From the NCBI GenBank assembly GCA_003427395.1, contig BFEA01000249.1, forward strand, positions 662,851 through 684,171: a stretch of DNA of 21,321 nt, written 5' to 3'. The notes beneath the pieces were generated by a model that worked only from the letters and a program-made list of their open reading frames with translations, was not told the origin of the DNA and made no database searches. Shown piece after piece: positions 16,492-21,321 of this stretch; the stretch's first letter is position 1, and every line of letters starts with the position of its first letter. The stretch is from Chara braunii (Eukaryota > Streptophyta > Charophyceae > Charales > Characeae). The position numbers were made by a program, and so were the translations under genes.

Positions 16492-16880
16492 CGATTCTTT
16501 GGGGTGTGCAGATGACTAGCGGACAGCGAGATCTTACTCTAGCCAGATATTTGCTGGTTCGCGATAGTATGAATGAGGAGATGATTCGACGTGCTGAACG
16601 ACTTTTATTTGCGCAGGATGGGGAACCCACTCGCTGGGTTGGTTTTGTTGGATTGCTTAGAGATGGGCGAGGATTTTTCCCAAACTCGCGCGCGGATGTC
16701 TGTGCTAATGTAGCCCGACTTCCGAAAGAATTTCATGGATATACGTTGTATTTCCATTATGCGAGCAATCTCCAATGCCTTTCTCGGGTCATTGTGAGCG
16801 TTAAAATTACCGTGTTTGGGAAGCGCTACGGCGTCATCCGGATTAAGGACACCACGACTGGGCCCCTTTTCCGAATGTGA
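16419..16880 (+). CDS. unrecognised ORF B, likely continuation of ORF A after a frameshift
   Basis: This frame is open from the codon after TAG 16416-16418 to TGA 16878-16880. The first ATG is at 16512, giving 122 aa, but the 31 codons before it (including DVIAFDNEACEIQERLFQ) read like real protein and overlap the doubtful tail of ORF A. Further on come LARYLLVRDSMNEEMIRRAE, EPTRWVGFVGLLRDGRGFF and a basic C-terminus (VKITVFGKRYGVIRIKDTTT). It has amphipathic helices then beta-like segments and no membrane span. I recognise no family. Together A and B would give one protein of about 300 aa. Confidence 0.5.
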   Translation, partial: LSECFDVIAFDNEACEIQERLFQLTILWGVQMTSGQRDLTLARYLLVRDSMNEEMIRRAERLLFAQDGEPTRWVGFVGLLRDGRGFFPNSRADVCANVARLPKEFHGYTLYFHYASNLQCLSRVIVSVKITVFGKRYGVIRIKDTTTGPLFRM

Positions 16881-17100
16881 CAGCCATTTCGCGCCATAGT
16901 TTGGAGGCTAGCTTCACAAATGGCTTCCCTTAATGATATGCGGATGCATTACCACCTTTTGATGATGAAGAGCTTGCCCAACTCGACCAGATTGAGGCTT
17001 AGTCCAGCAACGACAACTCTATCATGGCTAGACGCGCTTTTATAAGTCAGATGTCCAGTTGAGTTGTCCTTATAATAGAGTCACGCTTATATAACTCTGC
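16881..17100 (+). other. region after ORF B with short acidic frame
   Basis: A + frame at 16937-17002 reads ADALPPFDDEELAQLDQIEA before TAG 17000-17002 and continues to about 17057. An ATG at 16920 opens a neighbouring frame (MASLNDM...). This may be a broken third gene or the end of the same cassette. Support is weak because of its length. Confidence 0.3.
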
Positions 17101-17366
17101 GAGGGTAATAATAATAATAATAAATAAAAAATAAAAAAATCTTTCGTAAATAAGATCAACCAGATGGATAGTATCTGAATTGCTTGAATGATTGGACTAT
17201 CATGCTTATGCATTGAGGGGTAAGCACACGCATGGCAATGCAAGCTGTGTGTAAGTTGGTTGAAGTGAGGGAATAATTTTTTCAAGTTGAATATTTCCTT
17301 CGGAAGGCACACAAATAAGGGTTTTTGCGGCTTGAAGATGAAGGTTGATTTAGAAAAAAAAAAAAA
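17101..17366. other. AT-rich spacer, no gene
   Basis: Starts with an (ATA)n/A-rich tract (about 17107-17138) and ends in an A13 run at 17354-17366. Nothing coding recognised. Confidence 0.5.
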
Positions 17367-17675
17367 CACCTCACCTCGTGACTCTCCGGCTCGCTAAGAA
17401 ATCAGTCCGAGTTCGATCCGTAGTGGGATCAAACAAGAAGAGAAAAAAACTTTGAACGGTTCTCGATTTATGTGTGTCATCCTTGCGCAGGTGCCATGCT
17501 ATCTGCGCGGGGGATTTCCGCCACATGATTTCTATGATCGTACGGTCGTGGTCGCGCCTGTTTGCAGTAAGGCGGGCAACTCCAAAAGGAGCTAGCTCGG
17601 TAGTAGCAGTTTTGGGATTCAATCTCGGTGTCCGCTGGGTGAAAGTCCGACAATGTGACCTACTGGGCTAGCTCC
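17354..17675 (-). repeat. tRNA-derived SINE-like element
   Basis: Read on the minus strand, 17675 leftward begins GGAGC, then an A box TAGCCCAGTAGG (17670-17659). After 32 nt comes a B box GAGATTGAATCCC (17626-17614), the spacing of a tRNA internal promoter. A 9-bp inverted repeat, GGAGCTAGC (17588-17596) with GCTAGCTCC (17667-17675), encloses this tRNA-like head like an acceptor stem. About 220 bp of unrelated body follows and ends in a T13 run on the minus strand, compatible with a Pol III terminator or the T-tail of plant SINEs. The body and exact ends are inferred. Confidence 0.55.
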
Positions 17676-18071
17676 TATCACGTAAGTGAGAGGAGCAGCT
17701 CTTCTATATGAAGGGCTTGCCCAATTATTATTCCCATATCGTGAGCTTGCAGACCTTGCCTGCCTTTGGCCCTGCTGCCTTGCATGCCTGTGCCCCTGCT
17801 GCCTTGCCTGCTTGGGGCCTTGCAAACCCTGCTTGCTGCTTCCGCCGCAACAATCGGATGCGTGTATCAGCCGCGGTGGTCTCCAACTCTTAGAAGAGCA
17901 GGCCGTTGGGTCTCTCGACCACCATCGCTCTTTTAACCCGCTCTTGTACAGAGGGTCTTGTAGGTTGTGAATCGCGGGGCTTAGCAGCCGCGCGTCATTA
18001 TCTTTTAGTAGGATAGGTCTAACCTTAGCGTTTTCACGTCCACATACCTCTGCGGCCTCAATAGATCCCAC
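17676..18071. other. unassigned region; possible minus-strand exon at 17950-18071
   Basis: The minus-strand frame starting at 18071 begins MGSIEAAEVCGRENAKVRPI and stays non-repetitive for about 65 residues before running into a tandem repeat. It could be a coding exon remnant, but there is no recognised domain. Confidence 0.25.
17756..17827. repeat. 24-bp tandem repeat, three units
   Basis: Units 17756-17779, 17780-17803 and 17804-17827 follow the pattern TTGC(C/A)TGCC...CCCTGCTGCC, the last unit diverged. It produces Cys/Leu-rich and Gln/Ala-rich translations on opposite strands that are not genes. Confidence 0.8.
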
Positions 18072-18700
18072 CGGCTACCGCCATTATTTTTGGACGAGAA
18101 AGGCGTTTGAACTAAAATTCAGAAAAAGTTTCAGGCTCTCGGTCATAGGTTAGTTTGAATAAACTTTTGGCGTTCGTCAGTCCCATCAAGTCCTCCAGTT
18201 CAATAAAAAAATGTCGGACGGCGTCCGACATCGAAAAACACGGGCGGATACTTTTGTCAGGATTTCTATGCCGACAGCATTCCCGGGCTCCATTGAACGA
18301 CTTCCACGTTGTTCACGCTGTCGGAATTCTCTATACAAAGTTTCACAGGTACTTCTCTTAGTATCTTTTGACCCCAATAAAGTCCAAGATATTTTAACAA
18401 ATGGATATTCGAAAAAAACAGACTCCTCACCATTAAGCGAGTTATGCCCTCGAAGCCAAAATTAATAATCATTCTGCACTCATGGAATTGGTACCACATT
18501 CAACCCCTGGTAAGGCTGAAATTGAGACTTGGGTTTAGATTTAGCCCTTGGAAGTAAAAAATTGAAAGGACTTTGTTTTAATGGTTCCGACATTATTCTG
18601 CCGGTAGTAAAAACAAAATCTTTTGAATTATGCTGGATTTTTCAGCTGATGCTAAGAAAATTCACTTAGTTGGAACTCACAATTTAAATCATCTAGGCAA
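18072..18700. other. unassigned sequence, no gene
   Basis: Overlapping short frames on both strands (18155-18361, 18211-18465 and minus 18266-18499) contradict one another and show no domain. Confidence 0.4.
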
Positions 18701-18713
18701 ACAACCATCACTG

Positions 18714-18792
18714 TTGGGATTTTAACCCGGGTCTCTCACGTTCATGGGGATGCATTCGCAACATCTCAACACATTCACGTGTTGCCAGGAGT
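18714..18792 (-). repeat. tRNA-like relic, possible SINE head
   Basis: On the minus strand GACCCGGGTTAAAATCCC contains a B-box-like core (GGTTAAAATCC, two changes from GGTTCGAATCC). About 55 bases upstream is TGGCAACACGTG, which loosely fits an A box. The length between the boxes recalls tRNAs with a long variable arm. No complete cloverleaf could be drawn. Confidence 0.3.
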
Positions 18793-19190
18793 CTAACCTT
18801 GGCCTCCGATGTAACACAAGGATACTTGTACTATTCTACAGTAACGGTTGTCGGGGAAGATAATATAATTAGGTGCCGAACCTTCAACTAACTCCCAAAA
18901 TGAGGCAGGAATAATCCCTGACAGGTCTCCATAAATCCAACCTTTGAAAATCGTTCATACATAGTTTGGACTATCTATTCAATATGAGAGGACCATTTAC
19001 TTAAGTCATGTACCTGAGTCTCGTAACCCATTCCAATTGTGCAATTTAACCCATTCCAATTGTGCAATTTTACAAACACCTAGAATTCTCATGTCTTAAT
19101 ATCTTCGAATATTATGTGACTGCATCGAGGAGTGGTGTAATCCTTGTAAGGGATAACTTCTCGACATCAAGCCCCGCTTTAGATTTGAGT
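18793..19190. other. unassigned sequence with a small tandem duplication
   Basis: CCCATTCCAATTGTGCAATT is repeated with a 23-bp period at 19027 and 19050. Nothing else recognised. Confidence 0.5.
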
Positions 19191-19191
19191 C

Positions 19192-19527
19192 TCACCACCT
19201 TTCCTCTGATTTCAGTATTGCAACTCTGTTAATCTTACATCTGCAAGGCGAGATAACCCCATCCTTACAGTCCAAGTTGGTCAGACAAGGATCATAAGGA
19301 CACGGTGACCCTGCTTGGCACAAAGTTAAGCGACCAACCCTACCCTTGTGATAAGCAGCGATCGCTCCCCACCATAGGCGGAGTCTGATACCTTCCTCCT
19401 CTTTAGTGATAGTGTAGTCGTTGCCTTTTGTAAGGAAAATGACATCAATCTCATTATCGACCAGGAACAAAGTTCCGGCACGAGCCGCACTACCACCTAC
19501 AAGGCTCACATTTTTCAGGAGTATCAA
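19192..19527 (-). CDS. hypothetical minus-strand frame, 111 aa
   Basis: This minus-strand frame (starting at 19527) has balanced composition and reads plausibly in its centre (AGTLFLVDNEIDVIFLTKGN, EEEGIRLRLWWGAIAAYHKG). A Cys-rich tail follows (CQAGSPCPYDPCLTNLDC). CTTGTAG just upstream of the GGTGGTAGTG segment could be a splice acceptor, so it may be an exon rather than a complete gene. I recognise no family. It lies upstream of nothing obvious, and chance or a transposon remnant remains possible. Confidence 0.3.
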   Translation of the reverse strand: MILLKNVSLVGGSAARAGTLFLVDNEIDVIFLTKGNDYTITKEEEGIRLRLWWGAIAAYHKGRVGRLTLCQAGSPCPYDPCLTNLDCKDGVISPCRCKINRVAILKSEERW

Positions 19528-19953
19528 GAAGTAATAAAGAGTAGGTATTACATATAAAAATTCGATACTTATAAGACCATGTGCCTATGAAACAAATACA
19601 TATTGTTTTGAAAGTCACACGTTCTTGAATTTTATACCCTTTTTCACACAATAAATTGCAGCTTTGTATAAATGATCCAAGCCAATCCCTCATAAACAAG
19701 ACACATTCAAAATGAAGGGAAAAAAAAAAATGGATGCCCAGAGAATCATTTTTACAAAATTTTTATAAAAGTTTATGAGACATCAATTATCTCATTTAAG
19801 AACCAGAAATAATAAATAGGATGACATCAACAAATAATTCATCACAAGTTCCTATATTCCGGTCCGTCATGTGGAAAATATATTTTACAAATGTCTAACA
19901 TAAAATCAAGTTAGTCAGTGGTATTAATGTCTGTTAGAAAAAGTAAGGCAGTA
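19528..19953. other. AT-rich region downstream of the minus-strand integrase
   Basis: In the orientation of the integrase this is the 3' side, where a 3' untranslated region and LTR should lie. I see no polypurine tract or LTR that I can support. Confidence 0.45.
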
Positions 19954-20500
19954 TCATAGAACCCGTAAAATTACATACGTTTCTTTTCCATCACTATGAA
20001 CAAATTTCTTCAAGTGCGAATGTGAAACCCAATTTCGCCCACGTGCTCCATCCATCTCCTCAAACTTATATGCCCCATGCTCCGTTTTCTTAACAATACG
20101 AGGTCCCATCCATCGATTATCGCATCGATTATCCCATCGATTATCTAACTTCCTCGACCACTGCTTTTCGAGAAAAGAGTCATAGAGGAGAACAATATCA
20201 TCGATTTCTAATGGTTCCTTCCTAACCCGGGGCTGCTTATCCCACCTAATTCTATCTGCCCGTCTGCTATTTGCAATTGTTGCAGCAACCTCTAAAACTC
20301 TTTCCTCAGTAGCCTTTATTTGTTTGGCTTTAAGGTCCAGCAATTCTTCTGTAGAAAGCATGAATTTCATATCTTGTTTTTGCCAAGTGGTCTGGAAACT
20401 CTCGATTGGAAATGTAGCATGTCGACCAAACCATAATGCAGCAGGAGCATACCCCGTAATCCGCTATACAATTATATTTTCAGCAAACATGACAATCCTC
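19954..20500 (-). pseudogene. pol: Ty3/gypsy integrase C-terminal part with GPY/F module
   Basis: On the minus strand the frame can be followed from 20500 through RITGYAPAALWFGRHATFPI, interrupted by TAG at 20466-20464. It continues into a helical segment (LKAKQIKATEERVLEVAATI), DDIVLLYDSF, and the GPY/F-type module WMGPRIVKKTEHGAYKFEEM ending near SHLKKF. An in-frame 12-bp triplication (20108-20146) gives DNRWDNRCDNRW before the GP motif; a single DNRW is expected. It joins the core upstream after a frameshift near 20500. The frame differs from that of the core, so the gene is broken. Confidence 0.85.
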
Positions 20501-20876
20501 AAATAAACGCGCCACCAGCACACCATTTGGCTAACAAATTAGTCAAGGTGGCGTGCCCACGTTCGGCAGGAGCGTTAGCCTGGGGGTGTGCTCTAGTAGT
20601 GTAACTATAGTTCACTCCCAACCTCTTCATAAGAGTCTGAGCCTCTTCTGCTCGAAATTCACCACCTCGATCCATCATAAATTCTCGAACAAATGGATAC
20701 CGAAGGATAAACTCTTCGATACATTCTGCCAAGATCTTTCCGGTTCGTTCCCGGATTGCACGTCCATCAACAAACCCGGTAAGATAGTCTCTTGCATCAA
20801 AAATATATCTACACCCATTAAGTCTGGGAGGCATAACCACCAGATCGAGTTGTACAACTGCACCTGTCTCAACCAC
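20499..20876 (-). pseudogene. pol: Ty3/gypsy integrase DDE core, second lineage
   Basis: The minus-strand frame contains an rve-type catalytic core: first Asp in VVQLDLVVMPP, followed by NGCRYIFDARDYLTGFVDGR; second Asp in FMMDRGGEFRAEE; Glu in PQANAPAERGHATL. All three catalytic residues are present, unlike in the + strand element. The N-G-x-x-Y-I...A-R-D...T-G and N-A-P-x-E-R-G-H wording differs from the left element (H-P-E-T-N-G-Q-T), so this is another Ty3/gypsy lineage. A frameshift cuts it from the zinc-binding part upstream and from the C-terminus downstream. Confidence 0.88.
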
Positions 20877-21190
20877 ATATCGTGGATTAAGTGGCTTAGT
20901 GTACCAGAGACTCGAACGTTTCTAGCAAGGGCCGCATGAGTTACAAAAATCCGCCACCATCTTACCTATTCCATCCCAAAAGTAGAGATGTTGAACGTAA
21001 CTCGTGCAGACCGATGTCCACTCGCCATTCCATCATGTAAGGCTGCAATTACATCCAATTGTGTGGGGAGTCCACATACCACTCTCTTAGGCATACCATC
21101 ATCAAACTTTTTGTAAAAATGCCCATGGCGGGCGATAAAATATTTTGCCTTTTCTCGGATTTCTGGTTCTACTTCTCTTCTCTAAGATCC
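20877..21190 (-). pseudogene. pol: integrase zinc-binding (H2C2) region, frameshifted
   Basis: Minus strand: IREKAKYFIARHGHFYKKF then a typical linker and ALHDGMASGHRS with the two His of the H2C2 finger (codons at 21037-21035 and 21016-21014). After about 20 residues a TAG appears. The two Cys (CNSC, near 20930) are in a different frame, followed by another stop before the core. RT of this copy would lie to the right of the window. Confidence 0.75.
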
Positions 21191-21321
21191 CCATTAAATC
21201 AAAATCCAATTGTTACGATCCTGGCCAATTTTGAAGTCCACAATCATCAGAAAGTACAATGTTGTCCAATTGCGAAAATAAATGAATGAACTAGAGAGGA
21301 GAGAGAGGGAAAGAAGAAGAA
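21191..21321. other. edge of window, probable continuation of the minus-strand element
   Basis: No clear frame. The last 40 bases are GA-rich. RNase H/RT sequence expected upstream of the integrase is not recognisable here, so the element is truncated, more decayed, or continues beyond the edge. Confidence 0.35.

Noticed and set aside
17385-17425. B-box-like GAGTTCGATCC on the + strand
   Set aside because: No A box at tRNA distance and no cloverleaf; treated as part of the SINE body.
17686-17970. Cys/Leu-rich + strand ORF resembling a small secreted protein
   Set aside because: Cys clusters come from the 24-bp tandem repeat (CTGCTGCC), not from a conserved cysteine framework.
1-21321. CRISPR array, operon or prokaryotic defence system
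   Set aside because: No regularly spaced identical repeats with unique spacers and no bacterial-type gene clusters; the repeats here are eukaryotic minisatellites and LTRs.

Overview
This is a repeat-dominated stretch of eukaryotic nuclear DNA. I recognise no intact host gene, no complete tRNA or rRNA gene, no CRISPR array and nothing prokaryotic. A chromodomain-type Ty3/gypsy retrotransposon, a plant-type mitochondrial LSU rRNA fragment, abundant poly-A/poly-T runs and three single-N assembly gaps (7482, 7612, 13231) fit a large green-lineage genome, such as a streptophyte alga or another plant. I cannot fix the species.

Left third (1-7835): a decayed Ty3/gypsy element on the + strand. A repeat-rich leader holds a (GA)n tract, an A30 run, GTTGA repeats and a roughly 182-bp unit present twice. 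It is followed by gag (hydrophobic head plus coiled coil, capsid region, CCHC knuckle) and pol (protease, RT, RNase H, integrase, chromodomain). The 3' LTR runs 6882-7835, TG...CA. Gag-pol carries at least four in-frame stops and several frameshifts. One stop replaces the Tyr of the RT catalytic YLDD box, and the integrase catalytic Glu is Lys, so the copy cannot be autonomous. No 5' LTR is in the window.

Middle (7836-9463): a second, diverged LTR of the same family lies inverted at 8172-9463 and is interrupted by about 380 bp of AT-rich DNA. A polypurine tract sits on its outer side, so it is the 3' LTR of a second, truncated copy. Repeats and unassigned sequence fill 9464-11840.

NUMT zone (about 11.8-13.1 kb): 12192-12523 is clearly plant-mitochondrial-type large-subunit rRNA, ending abruptly on both sides. 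The flanks may also be organellar, possibly intron-derived, but I cannot prove it.

15.2-17.1 kb: a compact cluster of unrecognised + strand reading frames, notably 15988-16491 and 16419-16880, with a TATA box just upstream and an acidic short frame downstream. The frames interleave as if one or more genes had been broken by frameshifts. This is the part most likely to hold something undescribed.

Right end (17.3-21.3 kb): a tRNA-derived Pol III (SINE-like) element on the minus strand, another tRNA-like relic, tandem repeats and, at 19954-21190 on the minus strand, a broken integrase of a different Ty3/gypsy lineage. Its catalytic D, D, E are present. It is broken by a frameshift in the zinc finger, another after the core and several stops, and it carries an in-frame triplication near its GPY/F module.
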